From Papio anubis (lineage: Eukaryota; Chordata; Mammalia; Primates; Cercopithecidae): 64,000 bases of DNA. The notes under the pieces were generated by a model that saw only the letters and a program-made list of their open reading frames with translations, was not told the DNA's origin and searched no databases. A program made the translations under genes and the position numbers. The DNA is taken from the NCBI RefSeq assembly GCF_008728515.1, contig NC_044981.1:114918385-114982384 (forward strand), read 5' to 3'. Positions 35,875 to 48,392 of the stretch are shown one piece after another; the first letter of the stretch is position 1, and each line of letters starts with the position of its first letter.

Positions 35875-36120
35875 TCGCGAAATGCGGGGGCCTGGGCCTG
35901 GGCACCAGGCAGGCCTGGCATACAGACTGGCTCTGAAACCTCATCTGAAATGGAGTGTGGCTTGATCTTCCTGGGTCTCAGTTGAAGCAACTATAAAATC
36001 TTTACAAGTCTGAAAATTGCTTTTTTGCAGGCTTATCATGAGGAATAAAATAATATATATATAAATTGCATGTACAATGTCTGGTGCAAAGAAAGCATTT
36101 ATTATTACTGCGGTTATTCA
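35875..36120 (+). mobile_element. MIR relic
   Basis: Diverged forward MIR: GGTCTCAGTTGAAGCAACTA, GGCTTATCATGAGGAATAAA and GTGCAAAGAAAGCATTTATT. It faces the reverse MIR just upstream. Confidence 0.6.
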
Positions 36121-36722
36121 AAAATATTCCCCATATTCTCCATGTAAGTGATATTTACCAAGGTAAGAAAAAATGGGTGCAGAAGTAAGGAGAAATGGGG
36201 GTGGGTGGTAGTTAGGGGACAGAAGATAATTTCAGATAATTTTCCATTTGTGAGTGGCCATTGAAGCAGAAACCAAATTCTCTTTTATTTCTTGCAGTTT
36301 ATAGCAAATAGTAGTTTCTCAAATACGTGTAGTAGGGTTGTAAATTTAACTCATAATGCCATACTAATATTCAGAGGAAAAGAAGTAATTTCGTTATTTT
36401 ATCTATAGCTAATCTGTTTGCCTCACGAGCTCTGCTCCATGGGTTAATGGTAGAAAACATTTTATATTCCCATCGAGTTTAAAGTTTAGTCTGATCTAAC
36501 AGTGTTAATAACCCCTTCAGGTAATGCTGAATCTCCTTTTAAGAAATAGTAATCTCAGTCTCTCCCATCATTTCTCCTTTTGTCCTGACGCTCTTTTTAC
36601 TCTTCATAAAATAGTATCCAGATGTATGCCTCAAGTCAGGGTAAACCCACTTCAACATAACATTCCCAGGAAGCAGGCGATGAGACAACAGTCACTTCAA
36701 TATCCTATAAAGTCCTCCTTTT
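36121..36722. other. Unique DNA, no gene seen
   Basis: No repeat or exon is recognised. Confidence 0.5.
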
Positions 36723-36734
36723 AAAGACAGGTAA

Positions 36735-37043
36735 GTCTGGGTGCAGTGGCTCATGCCTGTAATCCCAGAACTCTGGGAGGCCAAGGCAGGTGGATCACCT
36801 GAGGTCAGGAGTTCGAGACCAGCCTGGCCAACATGGTGAAATCTTGTCTCTACTAAAAATGCAAAAATTAGCTGGGCATGTTTAGGGGGGTGCCTGCAAT
36901 CCCAGCTACTTGGGAGGCTGAGGCAGGAGAATCGCTTGACCCCAGGAGGCAGAGGTTGCAGTGAGCCGAGATCGAGCCACTGTACTATAACCTAGGTGAC
37001 AGAGCTAGACTTGGTCTCAAAAAAAAAAAAAAAAAAAAAAAAA
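36735..37043 (+). mobile_element. Alu (AluS-like), full length
   Basis: Forward Alu with a 23-A tail. The flanks AAAGACAGGTAAGT (36,723-36,736) and AAAGCCAGGTCAGT (37,041-37,054) match at 12 of 14. Confidence 0.96.
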
Positions 37044-37054
37044 GCCAGGTCAGT

Positions 37055-37494
37055 CCAGGCCCTGCTGAGGCTGGTCCACCCCCACAAGATTTGCGGATGA
37101 ATTCACTCCCCCTGCACTGCCTGCTTGGTCCATGTCTACTTTGTGTGTTGGGATAACAACCATCTATCAGCAAGTCTTCATTGGGCCTTCAAGGCCAGAC
37201 AAGAACTAGATCTCCCCCAACTGATTAAAAACGTACTCCTTATTAAAGTCCAGATGGTACGGATATTATATATTGCAAAAGCTGCATTTGAAAGTATATC
37301 AAACCTAGTTATACAAAATTTGTCATAAAAACTTGGGAATAATTTACGTATGAGACAAAGAAGAATAAAACCTTGAGATGGAAAATAAATAGAAAGGGAT
37401 CAAGTTTATGTCTATCAACAAAAAATATGACTGGTTTTGAAGGTTCTGACACTAGTAGATGCAACAAAATCTGCAATAAACTCATACATTAACT

Positions 37495-37526
<32 letters not shown>

Positions 37527-38140
37527 TGAGGCAGAGCTATATGCATGTTTGCCTGAAATTAGCAGTAAACTTTAAATCACCAAACTCTTAGGTTTCGGTA
37601 TGACATTTATAGGATATGAGAAGTCTTTAAGAAACACTTTATTTCTAAGTCAATATCTTGCTTGGTAGTTTCATCTTTTGAAGATGAAAATTGATTTTTT
37701 TCCAACACTGCAAATAGGCTGTTCCCTTTCCCCATCTCCATGATGAGCCAGAAACACCAGCAGGACAATATGCAAAGCCCCGTGAGCAGCCTCATAGCTC
37801 ACTACTCCAGCAGGATCTCCACAGGGGGCCAGGAGAAGGTGACTTTTTCAGTTGCACATTTTAAAAGAATTTTCTTCTTTTTATTATTGGCAAGAAAGAT
37901 AGTTCAATAGTACTTCTGTCACAGGCTGTCATAGTTATTTTATCTGAATTTCTGTTTCAGGCAACAAGTAAAAAGAATCAGCTCAGATCTGCCTTAAAAA
38001 TGACCCAGTATGTTTATTTGTGACAGGTTCATTTCTTAGGATGACTGAAGGATTAAAAATAATTGGATAAAGCTTAAAATTTGTTGCCATTTAATTTCTG
38101 AGCTCTGAAAAAAAATAAAGTTAAGCCAAGAGAATAAAAA
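37055..38140. other. Unique DNA, no gene seen
   Basis: No family is recognised apart from the poly-T run at 37,501. Confidence 0.5.
37501..37527 (-). repeat. Poly-T run
   Basis: About 27 T followed by GAGGCAGAGC. That word resembles the last bases of a reverse Alu, so this may be a tail of a severely truncated copy; it is too short to be sure. Confidence 0.8.
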
Positions 38141-38149
38141 GTATTTTTC

Positions 38150-38308
38150 TAGCCAGGTGTGGTGGCATGCGCCTATAGTCCCAGCTACTCGGGAGGCTGA
38201 GGGAGGAGAATCGCTTGAACCTGGGAGGCAAAGGTTGCAGTGAGCAGAGATTGTGCCACTGTACTCCAGCCTGGGCAACAGAGTGAGACTCTGTCTCAAA
38301 AAATATGT
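38150..38308 (+). mobile_element. 5'-truncated Alu, right arm only
   Basis: Starts AGCCAGGTGTGGTGGCATGC at the second-arm position. Flanked by the 9-bp duplication GTATTTTTC at 38,141-38,149 and 38,309-38,317, so the truncation happened at insertion. Confidence 0.95.
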
Positions 38309-38317
38309 GTATTTTTC

Positions 38318-39059
38318 AAGTACAATTTTACTCTCATTGGAGTAAAATTGATGAGAAATGTTAACGAAAAATGTTGAGTTATTTCCCTGCAATGTGATTG
38401 TGGATTTTTTGCATGAGGGGAAACGTGGCTCAATACAATTTAAGAAGTATCTCCTATATCCCAGTCTTCTGCTGGGCCCTGGGGCACTTAGTGATTATAC
38501 CTAAGGAGTTCTACTTCCACTTGATATGTAGAAAGCCACAAAAGAATATTACTCTCACCTTAACAATAAAACGAGGCAGATAACCTACAAAATTACACAT
38601 TTTCTGGAGTCCATAAGAGAGCCGAAGTCCCAAGGCAACCCAGTGAGTTGAATTCCAAAGACGGCAGTTCCCTCCAAGGACAGATGGGCTACATAAACTG
38701 TTCTGCTGTTGGCAAGATATGGGGAAACCTGGTAATAAGAAAGTGGCTTATGTTTTATAAGTTCTTAAAGACTGAGTGTGTGTTAGCATCACAGTTTAAA
38801 AAAATCAGGAGCCCCAGACATGAGGAGGACTCACACACACTTGCAACTCTCTACTGTACGATTATGAACAAGATTGAGGGCCAGAGAGAAGTCTGGGGGC
38901 AATAGAACAATCATGTAGGAGGTAACTGGCTGCCACCTGGGGCAACACAACAGCTCCTCCTCTTCCCCAGATGCTTCTTGTATGTGAAGCAAAAGCCTTA
39001 AGCTGCTAGGGGAAGGGTAGGCAATTCTCTCGTTCCATGGCAGAGCCAAAGGTCCAATG
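38318..39059. other. Unique DNA with one perfect hairpin, no gene seen
   Basis: CAATTTTACTC (38,323-38,333) and GAGTAAAATTG (38,340-38,350) form an 11-bp perfect inverted repeat with a 6-nt loop. No gene is recognised in the rest. Confidence 0.55.
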
Positions 39060-39720
39060 CTTTGGGGGGAAGAATAAAAGCAAAATTCCTGTCTTGTGTG
39101 GAGGGGTATAGGAAATGCTCATGGGCCTAAAATCCTGCACTGATACCAAAAAGACATCTGCTACTGCAAGACCAGAAAACTCCTACTTGAGTTTTGGCTA
39201 CCATGGTGAAGGGAAGGGGGAAAAGGAACAGAAATGGTGAGAAAGCCTTACCCTCAAGGCCCAGGCTCACAGGACCTTCCTGAGACTGAGGATGGATCAT
39301 GAGAACTGAGAAACTCCTCACTCCACGGGCCCTAACATGGGCTGAGTACTTAGTAACAAGCAATAGCAATCTACTGCTGGAGGAAGGGTAAGAATGGCCA
39401 CAGTGTGTAAGGGCTGCTGAAATCTAAGGATAGAGTAGAAACACTAGGAAATTGCCTTCAGAATCCCAGACCCACACTGAGCACAAGGTAAGAGCAGCCC
39501 ACTGTTGGAAGAATTTGAAGTCCAAGAAATACAAAGATTAATTATAATAACAACAAAACCCAGGCCCAATCACAATAACGGCCTCACAGAACAAGAAGTG
39601 TGTTCATTTCTAGGTGTTAATACTATTGAGTTCAGTCTCTTCTGTTATTTTATACACAGTGTCTGACACTCAATCAAAAATAATGAGGCACATAAAAAAA
39701 GCAAGAAAAAATATGACCAA
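39060..39720 (+). mobile_element. Probable old L1 5' UTR fragment
   Basis: The layout ACTGAGCACAAGGTAAGAGC, AGTCTCTTCTGTTATTTTAT and GTCTGACACTCAATCAAAAA resembles the 5' region of older mammalian L1s. No ORF follows. The subfamily and edges are uncertain. Confidence 0.45.
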
Positions 39721-40000
39721 ACAAGTCTTTGTCTTCATTAAGTTCCTGCTTAGGGGAGAGGCCTATTAGCCAATAACTGAAATGGACTATAATAAAGAGC
39801 TGTATTAGGAATATTTCAAAGTGTATTAGAAATATTACATATATAGGGAAATGAACAATCATTTCTGCCTAGGAAGAGGGGCCAGGGAAAGCAAATAAGA
39901 GATGTTAATGACAGTTTTCTATGAGGACAACTGGAAAAAGCATTTCAGTAGAGGAAATTGCTTGTGCAAAGTGTGGATGGATGAAGAGGGCATAAAATAT
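39721..40000 (-). mobile_element. Possible LINE-2 relic
   Basis: GAAAAAGCATTTCAGTAGAG and TTGCTTGTGCAAAGTGTGGA resemble the reverse L2 block around the word GCAAAGG. The match is weak. Confidence 0.4.
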
Positions 40001-42291
40001 TGGCAAATATTAGGCCAATACAGCCTTAGGGGAAAAAACAGTTCTCTCAATTGTTTGGTGCTTTCTCCATGGTGCCTGTGAATGCACATCTATATACAAT
40101 GCCAATTGTTCTTTGGGGAAAAAAAAAACACAAATTGACTATATACTGGAATGAAGTGACCCCACTTACCTCTTGTGTATCATTGAGCTCATTCATAAAC
40201 TGGTATTGGCAAGGTTGGGTTTTCTTGATACTGTGATGGCTGTCATTTAATCAAAAAGACACTCTTAAATGAAAATACCTGTAATAACTGAAGCTTACTG
40301 GGTATCCCAAGACACAATATTTTAAAAATAGGTATACTGGCATAAATTTAAATAAGTTTTCTGCATTTCTCTATTCACAGGAAATAATACCAAGCATATT
40401 TTTTCTTTCTTTTATTAAAAAGTTGAATGAAGTGAACTACATGACTTGTAACACTTCTCGTTAATCATAATTGGCTTCGGTATTTGAACATCATAAACAT
40501 TCATATGTTTTTTAATGGGATATAAAAATTATAACTTTATGGAAATAACCCAAAACAACATTAAACTATGAAAGCTTTGGACAGAAACTATATTAAGGAA
40601 ATGGTGCAACTGTATAAGACTTGCAATACAATTGGCTTAAATTGATTTTCATTATGAAATTTAAAGTTTTATATATATACAGTTAGTGTAGATTATTTAT
40701 AGGCTGCCACTGAGAAGTTCAGGAAGCTGCAAAAACACTATACAATCAATCTTTACTCCTCTCCTCATTTTTTCTGTGAGAAAGTTCTCCTTTGGTATCG
40801 TTTCTACACAAGGTAGAATAGAATATATGGGTTCTACTGGGGGTGGGGGAGACCGTGGAATCTCCATTGGTGTCATTGATCCTCTTTCCTCCTCTTACCT
40901 AGATAGGGAGGGACTAGACACTCCAGACACTGTACATACCTGGTGTTTACACAGTCATTGCAATTTTGCATTCCTTTATGTAGACCTGTGAAAGACTAGA
41001 TGGGATAAAACACAGCCAGAGCAACGAAGACTATAAGCATATTCATGCTTCTTAGATAGGCACGTGTGCCCCACAGGGTTTGCAAGTGTCAAGAGTTCAG
41101 GCATTAGGGATAAGCATGGAGCATCTTCCTGGATTATTCATTTTTCTCAAACTTTCTGGAGAAAACATTATTTTTTTGGTAATTAAACATAGTTATATCA
41201 AGGATTAGAATGCAAATTAGCATTAGAATATTTTCAAGCTAAAACCGTATTTTTTAGGTTTTTTAGCAAAAATCTGTCTTCACCTTTGTCCCAAGATAAT
41301 TTCCCAGATCCTCCCAGTTTTTCTGCTTATGCTCTCCCACAATTTACTGAGTATATTTGTACCTCTAATGAGATGTACCACAGTGGATATTGTATGAAAT
41401 TCTGATACTCGCTGAGGTAATATGTGAAGTGTAGAAATCTGAAGGGACAGGAGTAGCCAATAGGAGCCAGTTCAATGATAGTCATGATATACTTCCTCAA
41501 GAGGCCACAAGGGTTAAGAAATGGGCTCAACAAAGACAGAGTTACCAGCAACTACTCATGAAAGGAGATGACGAGGCTAGAATTTCTGCTGCGCCTTTGG
41601 TTTCTCTTGAGCCTAAGAGCCATAGGCCCTCAACAGAATGAATCAGATATCCCTTTCTCAGTTTTCTAGGCTCAGCACCTCCATCTTTAAGATGGGCACT
41701 CCAGGGAAAAGCCCCAAGCCCGTTAAAACAGTAGCAAGAAAAAAAAAAAGTGCTCATAAAATCTGCTTGAGATACCTTGGAGCTCAGATATTCTGGTACC
41801 TGTTTCCTTGCTCTGGGTCCTGATGTGACTTTTTCCAGAGAAGTCAGCTTTCTGATTCTCTAGAATAGCTCTAGGCGCATCCCTTTGACATCAGAGCACC
41901 GACTACTCACTTCAACTGATACATGAAGCTGACACTCAGCAGCGTGGGATCCACCACAGCATCTGCTGAGCAGTAAAAGTCACTGGAATCTGGCTGTTTG
42001 TTTCCACAAGAGAATGTACATTGTGAAAAGAGACATTTCTGGCTCCACAAACTGTCTCCCTCCCTGTTTTTATAATAATTATTTCTACTAATCTCACTAA
42101 AGTTGCTCTGTTTTTTAAGAGCTAACTGCCCTCTAGATGACTTTGGTGTTGGAACATATGAAAGACAAAGACACAGAGGTCAGAATCAGAGAGATGCCAT
42201 GCTTACTATCATCTTTCCTTTGTAAATGAACAGACCTCTCAAGTGTCCTCTGCATTACAGGTAACGGATGATTGGCCCTTTTTTTGTAATT
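40001..42291. other. Unique DNA, no gene seen
   Basis: About 2.3 kb with no recognised repeat or exon. Short open frames have no family signature. Confidence 0.5.
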
Positions 42292-42304
42292 AAAAGAAGA
42301 GAAA

Positions 42305-42598
42305 GGCCAGGCATGGTGGCTCAAGCCTGTAATCCCAGCACTTTGGAAGGCCAAGGCAGGTGGATCACCAGAGGTCAGGAGTTCAAGACCAGCCTGAGCA
42401 ACATGGTGAAACCCCATAAAAATACAAAAATTAGCCAGGGGTGATGGCACACACCTGTAGTCTCAGCTACTCAGGAGGCTGAGGCGTGAGAATCACTTGA
42501 ACCTGGGAGGTGGAGGCTGCAGTGAGCCAAGATTGCACCACTGTACTCTAGCCTGGGCAACAGAGCAAGACTCTGCTTTCAAAAAAAAAAAAAAAAAA
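42305..42598 (+). mobile_element. Alu with a short internal gap
   Basis: Forward Alu. The text CCCCATAAAAATAC lacks the usual 'tctctact' between arms. A 13-bp duplication with one mismatch (42,292-42,304 and 42,595-42,607) flanks it. Confidence 0.96.
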
Positions 42599-42607
42599 GG
42601 AGAGAAA

Positions 42608-43392
42608 GAGCCACTTCCAACAACATTACATAAAGGCCACACTGTCCAGCACCATTGCTGCTCCAGAACCTGGTTAAACTATCACTTCCTTGAAGTTTCT
42701 ATATATCTTTCGGTTTACTTTGCTTAACCCAATAGAGCCCTATTCTTTTTCTACTTTAGTAAATTGTGGAAATTTTTAGACCTTGAAATAAAAATTCATG
42801 AGGTGGTAAAGATAAATAACCATTCATTCTGCTAAGGACACACTTTGGCAGCCTTCCTGTTCTTCCTCCTAACTTGCTTCCTTCTAGTTCAGCAGACTAG
42901 AAAACCATGGAAAGAACTCCTTCTACTGTAAAGGAGCCTTTGGAGACATCCACATTCTCCACTGCAATGTCTGATTTAGGTGGTTTTTCCATGCACACTT
43001 GGTGGGGGATGTGCACCAGTCACTGCATCTGCTCCTCAATGCTCAGCTTAGTAGACAATAAATAAACCACTCTTCAGAAAATTACCTCTTCCAATGTACT
43101 AAATGATACCCTGGTGCCCTGTAAGAGTGATTTCCATCACTGTAAAAATTAATTCACCTCATAGAGTAAGCAATCTACTTCTTGAAAGTAATTTTGTTAT
43201 AGGATCAAAGCCAATACTTTTCAAAAAGGGGAAATTTCTCTTGTGAATGATACCACAAATGGAAATCTTGAAGCAAGAATACTTTTTGCTTTTACTCCAG
43301 ATACTGCTTAGAAAATCCCAGTTTTAATTTCATATCTTCCAACATTCTATGAAAATGAAACAATGTGAATATCTTCTTGGTGGCATATCAGA
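42608..43392. other. Unique DNA, no gene seen
   Basis: No repeat or exon is recognised. Confidence 0.5.
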
Positions 43393-43402
43393 GGGCAGTT
43401 TT

Positions 43403-43636
43403 TTTGTTTTGTTTTGTTTTTTGAGACAGAGTCTTCCTCTGTCACCCAGGCTGGAGTGCAGTGGTGCAATCTTGGCTCACTGCATCACTGCAACCTCCAC
43501 CTCCCGGGTTGAAGTAATTCTTCCTGCCTCAGCCTCCCGTGTAGCTGGGACTACAGGTGCCCACCACCACACCCAGATAGTTTTTGTATTTTTTAGTAGA
43601 AACAGGGTTTCGCCATGTTGGCCAAGCTGGTCTTGT
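43403..43636 (-). mobile_element. 5'-truncated Alu
   Basis: Reverse Alu that ends at CCAAGCTGGTCTT, so its first part is missing. GCAGTTTT before (43,395) and ACAGTTTT after (43,642) suggest a short target-site duplication. It carries a small extra 'catcactg' duplication near 43,483. Confidence 0.93.
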
Positions 43637-44044
43637 GGAAGACAGTTTTAAAATTCATTGTAGATACATATATTTTTTCATGTACAAACCAGCACAGGTG
43701 GAAGGTGAAGGAGAATGGACACATGGGGTCCTTCCCTTGTTCTGACACAGTGATTCCTGAGCAAAAATATCTGGAAAACCATTGAGCCAGTTAGAAAGGC
43801 AGATAACCTGAGACCTGGGCAGAGTCCATTCCTCACTGCACTGCCTAATAGAAATTAAGCCGCTTCACCTCAGTGTCAGAGAAGAGCTTAGCTGGATTTT
43901 AAGGATCCATGAAAAATCAGAACTGTCCAACTAGGAGAGCGTACAATCTGGGAAATGAATATGCCCCTTGGAGTCTCATGAGCGCCAGCAGAAAAGACCA
44001 GTTGTCTATTTTGGAAGGAAATTCAACAACGCATACATTTCAAG

Positions 44045-44330
44045 CTCTGAAAGGGACATTCATTCACTCATTCATTCTTTAATTCACCAGTACTTGTTGA
44101 GCATCTACTTTAGCCTAGGTACTGTATAGGCTATGAGGACATAGAGGTGAGTGAGACAGAGACATTTAGCAAGCTGGATCATGCAAAACCTTGAGATGAA
44201 ACATTTGGATTTTAGCTAAGGGCAATGGAAGTCACTGGAGGTTTCAGACAAAGGAGTAATGTAATATGGTTTACATTTTAAATTATGGAGAGATGTATCT
44301 CCGGAGAATAGGCTGGAAGGAGGTGGAGCC
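44045..44330 (-). mobile_element. LINE-2 (L2) relic
   Basis: Starts with CATTCATTCACTCATTCATT, a reverse L2 end, then GTACTTGTTGAGCATCTAC and TGGAAGTCACTGGAGGTTTC. Confidence 0.85.
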
Positions 44331-44539
44331 AAGTAAGAATGTGTCATAAGTCAATCAGTTCAGCTGTACGAAGAGACATCCTAGTCACAGGTGGTGTCAA
44401 GATTCAAGTAAAGTTTAATGGGAAGAGATAATTTCCCCTTTTTCCTTAAAAACTCAGAACTTGACTTTCTCTTTCTCCTTCCTTTCCTCTTTTCTGCCTG
44501 TTTTCAAAATAAAAGTATCTTTACTTTAATGCAATAAAA

Positions 44540-46190
44540 ACTGCAAAAATGTACCAGCGATGGCAGCAGTGGCCCATCTAGAGTGGCTGCTGCCATGATG
44601 CTGGCTGCACTGGGAGAGGTGCAGCTGGGGCTGGATGCTCCACAGAGCCAACAGGAGCCGGGAATAGGTGGAAGCCCTGTCCCCTTATCAGTTGGCAGGG
44701 CAGGAGCTTCACACTCCCTGGGTGCAGCTGTGGCTGCCCAGCTGCGTCTGCAGACCTGGGCATCCCTGTGCCCTTGGGAGCCAGGAACAGGCAGAAGTCC
44801 TGCCTTCCCAGGCACAGCTGCAGTTGCCAAGCCACAGCTGTGGACCCAGGCATCTCTGCCCTCTCAGGGGCCTGGGAAGGAACCCCTGCCCTTGCAGGCT
44901 CAGAAGCGTCTGCTCCCACTGTCTGACCTCTCTCTGCTCCTAGCACCCACTCTGATCTTGCACAAGGTTGGGGCTGAGCCAGGCACTGTTGTGGTACAGC
45001 CAGGTGTGTGCACACCCAGAGCAGCGCTGACACACCAGTCCCTTGCCACCTCAGCCTGCTCTGGACTTTAGGGGGTGACGAGCACAGGAAGGAGGCCAAG
45101 GGGGTGCTGAGGGCAACCGTGCTGGCCTGCAGGCACCCTTTGACAGGAACAGCATAGGTGCCATGAATGGCGGCAGGAGGAAGACAGGCTCCTGGGAGTG
45201 GAAGGGGGCGGGTCCTTGATGAAGCTCTGCCTTCAAGCCCTGGAAAGTCTGAAAGCCTTAGGGGGTGGGATGCCAGTCCCATGGACCAGCATGGGAACTT
45301 ATGGTGCTTTTTCCAGGCCTACTCATGGCCACCCATGGACCAATCAGCCTGCACTTCTTCCCCTCTGAGGCCAATAAAAGCCCTGAACTCAGCCAGACTC
45401 CAGGAGAGGAGGAGAGATGGATGACCAGCTGCAGAGAGGAGCTACCCACTCCAGGGTCTCCTCTCTGCTGAAAGCTGGATATTCATCAGGACACCTCACC
45501 TGCAGAAAGGACCTACCCACTGTGGGTCTCCTCTGAGCTGTTCTGTTGCTCAGTAAAGCTCCTCATCATCTTACTCTCCACTTATCCACATACTTCATTC
45601 TTCCTGGATGCAGGACAAGAACTTGGGACCTGCCGAACAGCGGGGCTAAAAGAGCTGTAACACAAACAGGACTGAAACATGCCCCTTGCTTGCCACAATG
45701 TGGGTGACAAGAAGGAGAGGGGAGAGGGGAGAAGAGCTGTGGCCCTTTGGGGAACCCAGACCTAGGAGGTCCCTGAACCAGGTCTGTGACAACCTCTCTG
45801 GGGCTCTGTGGTTCCTGGCATCTCCAAGCTTCTGGGCACCACCACATTCCCCAGTGCCAGCTGTGGAAGCTGCTTACAGTACACCTGGTCCAGCCTCAGC
45901 CTCAGAGGGAGCCGGCACCCATGCTGGTGCCTGGAGCTGCCTGCCCTGCTGCAGTCACCAGTGTGCCTTGCTGTGCACAGTGTCTGGAGCCCATGTTCAC
46001 TCTCAAACTCCTCACTGCTCTGCGCCTGGCTCACCCTTGGCGGGCACGAGATTTGGGCCTGTAGCACGAGCTGAGAGCAGCCTGCCAGGCCAGGAGGGTG
46101 GAACAAGCCCAGCAGGCCTGAGTAAAAACTTGGGCAAAGGCACTACTAGCCACAGAACTTTCCGGCGAGAAAAGAAACACCCCAAAGATC
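44540..46190 (+). mobile_element. Solitary class I (ERV1-like) LTR, subfamily uncertain
   Basis: The most GC-rich part of the window. LTR landmarks in order: CCAAT (45,340), a TATA-like AATAAAAG (45,373), a pyrimidine-rich R region, a variant poly-A signal AGTAAA (45,552), then CGGGGCTAAAAGAGCTGTAA and a long U5-type tail. The U3 side holds degenerate tandem units of roughly 95 bp between 44,600 and 44,900. No gag, pol or env sequence adjoins it, so it is probably a recombined solo LTR. Edges are approximate and I did not find a clean duplication. It may belong to the LTR1 group, but this is uncertain. Open frames of up to 234 codons within it are not viral genes. Confidence 0.75.
44600..44900. 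repeat. Degenerate ~95-bp tandem repeat in the LTR
   Basis: Two to three diverged units are visible. Units around 44,705-44,795 and 44,805-44,890 share GGNGCAGCTG, CAGACCTGGGCATC or GGACCCAGGCATC, and GAGCCAGGAA or GGCCTGGGAA. Confidence 0.55.
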
Positions 46191-48199
46191 CTGTGACACC
46201 AGTGCAGGAAACAGAATGTAAAACTCTACCCTTTCCTGTAACGTCATGCCAAGAAGATAACCATCATTTACAGTTTCATGTATACATACCCATATTTTCC
46301 CTGTGAACATATAAACAAAGAAGTAAATGTATTAATAATAGTGACTTGGTAAACAATCATCAACATTAATAACTAAATTTGAAATGGCTAAGTAATGACC
46401 CACAATACAAAAAGAATTCAGAAATGGATGGATGAGGAGGAAGACATTCACAGACGGTCCCAGGACCACCTAAGTCATTCGTTTTTTTGGCATTCCTACT
46501 AAGTGTCCAAGAATAGAGTTCAGGAATCTGTATTACAACAAGCTGTCCAGATGATCCCAATGCACACTAAATCTGAAAATCACTGATTCAAAGTATGTAA
46601 TTTTTGTCTTAACTAAACAGCGAATAACAATTACACATAGACAAAACCAAAACACCTTTAACTTATCTTTCAATCATAAGAAAATTGGATTATCTTTTCC
46701 TAACCATTTAGCCTCTAATATATGTTTAGAAACAGAAAAGCAATTGTCCCCCTCCCCTCCTCCAGGTAGAAGGACCTCAATAAGTCAACACTATGCTCCT
46801 CACTCACTCCTCCATGGAAGGAGGAGAAACTTAGCTGACTGACAACTGGGGAGAAGAAGCAGGAGTGCTTCTCCAGCCCCTTCTGGCACTCTCTTGGGGA
46901 TGCCTTCCCACAGAGTGCGTGATTTTCTTCCAATTTTTGCCAGGCCATAGGCTTAAGACATATAGCTCATGACTAAGTCAGAAAGTCTATTTGGAAGCCC
47001 AGTGTTGCCAGCCAGGTAGTTCACATCCTCCAGTTTACTCTTCAGTAATAAAAAAACAGACCAAAATACCTCACTCTGTCTGACTTCCGTATCTGTCAAT
47101 TGGTTCCCAGTGAGGTGCAAGAGGGCCTATTTAGTATCTTCACTGAACCTCACTCAACACAATCTCAGTGGGCCAAGGTGATCCATTATTTTCATAACCG
47201 TTTAACATAAACTTTATATTCTTTTAGTGCTGTCTTATTTTACTGTTAAGTGGAGTCAGTTAATTCCACAAATGCACAGAAGTAAAACTACAGACCTTTT
47301 TTGAGAAGAAGTTCTAAAAACACATCTCAATACATATTTCTTCATTTCTTCATAATGTATAGGAAGGGAGGGGTGAGGAAGGAACAAGAGGAGAGGAAAG
47401 AACAGAAGAGGAAGGAGATGAAAGGGGAAGCAAGGGAAGAGTAAGGGAGGAGAGAAGAGGGGAAAACTATAACTTACCCTTGTCTCACCCTTTTGTCATA
47501 CATACTACTTTTGCTTGGAAAGATAAAGAAATAGTATTGAATGTAGGTGATAGTTCTGTTCAGCTTCTACCTCACACTCTGTGTACAAGTCACCAAATAT
47601 ATCACCCTTGGGCCCTAGTTTTCCCCAAACACTCTTGGATAGACACTATGATCTCTTCTACCATTTAACTTTTTCCTGCTCCTACAGCTTATACATGAGA
47701 TTTCATGATACAGGGTCATTCCCTTCACAGAAGAATAGGTCCCCAGATGACCTGGGCTGACCCAGCTCTTCTGCTGCTCGTTTGCAACTCTCAGGCAGAA
47801 TTTACCAAGAATGCAACATCCCAAGATAATGAGGAGATATCCAGAACAACCCAGGTTATGTCCTCATTCTTCTTAGAACAAGACATAGATGTTCTACAGC
47901 ACTCGACTCAGCAAACCAAGTGGAACCCAGGGTATATAAATTCAGGGTCCCAGAGCTGCAGTGTGAGTGTTGTCTCAGTGAACTCATGCAGCTATTAGAG
48001 AATCTTTGCATCCTTTGTTTTCTTCAAACATAGCAGAACAATTTTTAAATGTCAAAGTTGTATATCAAGAAAGTTTGTGAGTTCTCTAAAAAACCAAAGA
48101 TAGCAAATAGAGTTTGCAAAATGCAGTCTTTAAAATGCTTTAAAAAGAGATGGGATTATCAAACACAGACATTCTTTCCTTTAAGTAGCAACATGCTTG
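46191..48199. other. Unique DNA with a polypurine tract, no gene seen
   Basis: Nothing is recognised except the G/A tract at 47,358-47,464. Confidence 0.5.
47358..47464 (+). repeat. G/A-rich polypurine tract
   Basis: About 107 bases with only a few pyrimidines, rich in GGAAG and GAGGAG words. Confidence 0.9.
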
Positions 48200-48280
48200 A
48201 CATCACAAGCTCTGGACCACGAATCAGGAGGTCTGATCTTTTGTTTCATTTTTGCTGTCAATTTACTGCTTGACTTTAAG
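48200..48280 (+). mobile_element. Possible MIR fragment
   Basis: AGCTCTGGACCACGAATCAG and AATTTACTGCTTGACTTTAA resemble the forward MIR middle. The word TGACTTTAAG at 48,271-48,280 recurs at 48,819-48,828, where MIR-like text resumes. Confidence 0.5.
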
Positions 48281-48392
48281 AAAAAAATGCTTTGCATTCC
48301 CGATGGTTTGAATAATCATTTATAAAAATGGATCATAATCATTTATAGGAACCAATAAACTGCTCCAATCCTTTCTGTATGAGTAGGATTAT

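Noticed and set aside
37501..37540. Poly-T run plus GAGGCAGAGC as a full Alu
   Set aside because: No Alu body follows, so at most it is a tiny tail remnant.
44578..45282. A 234-codon minus-strand frame
   Set aside because: It lies in a GC-rich LTR, where stops are rare by composition. It has no domain, and several overlapping frames are open too.
45686..46306. A 206-codon plus-strand frame
   Set aside because: It crosses the U5-type part and the right edge of the LTR; no gag-like or other motif is seen.
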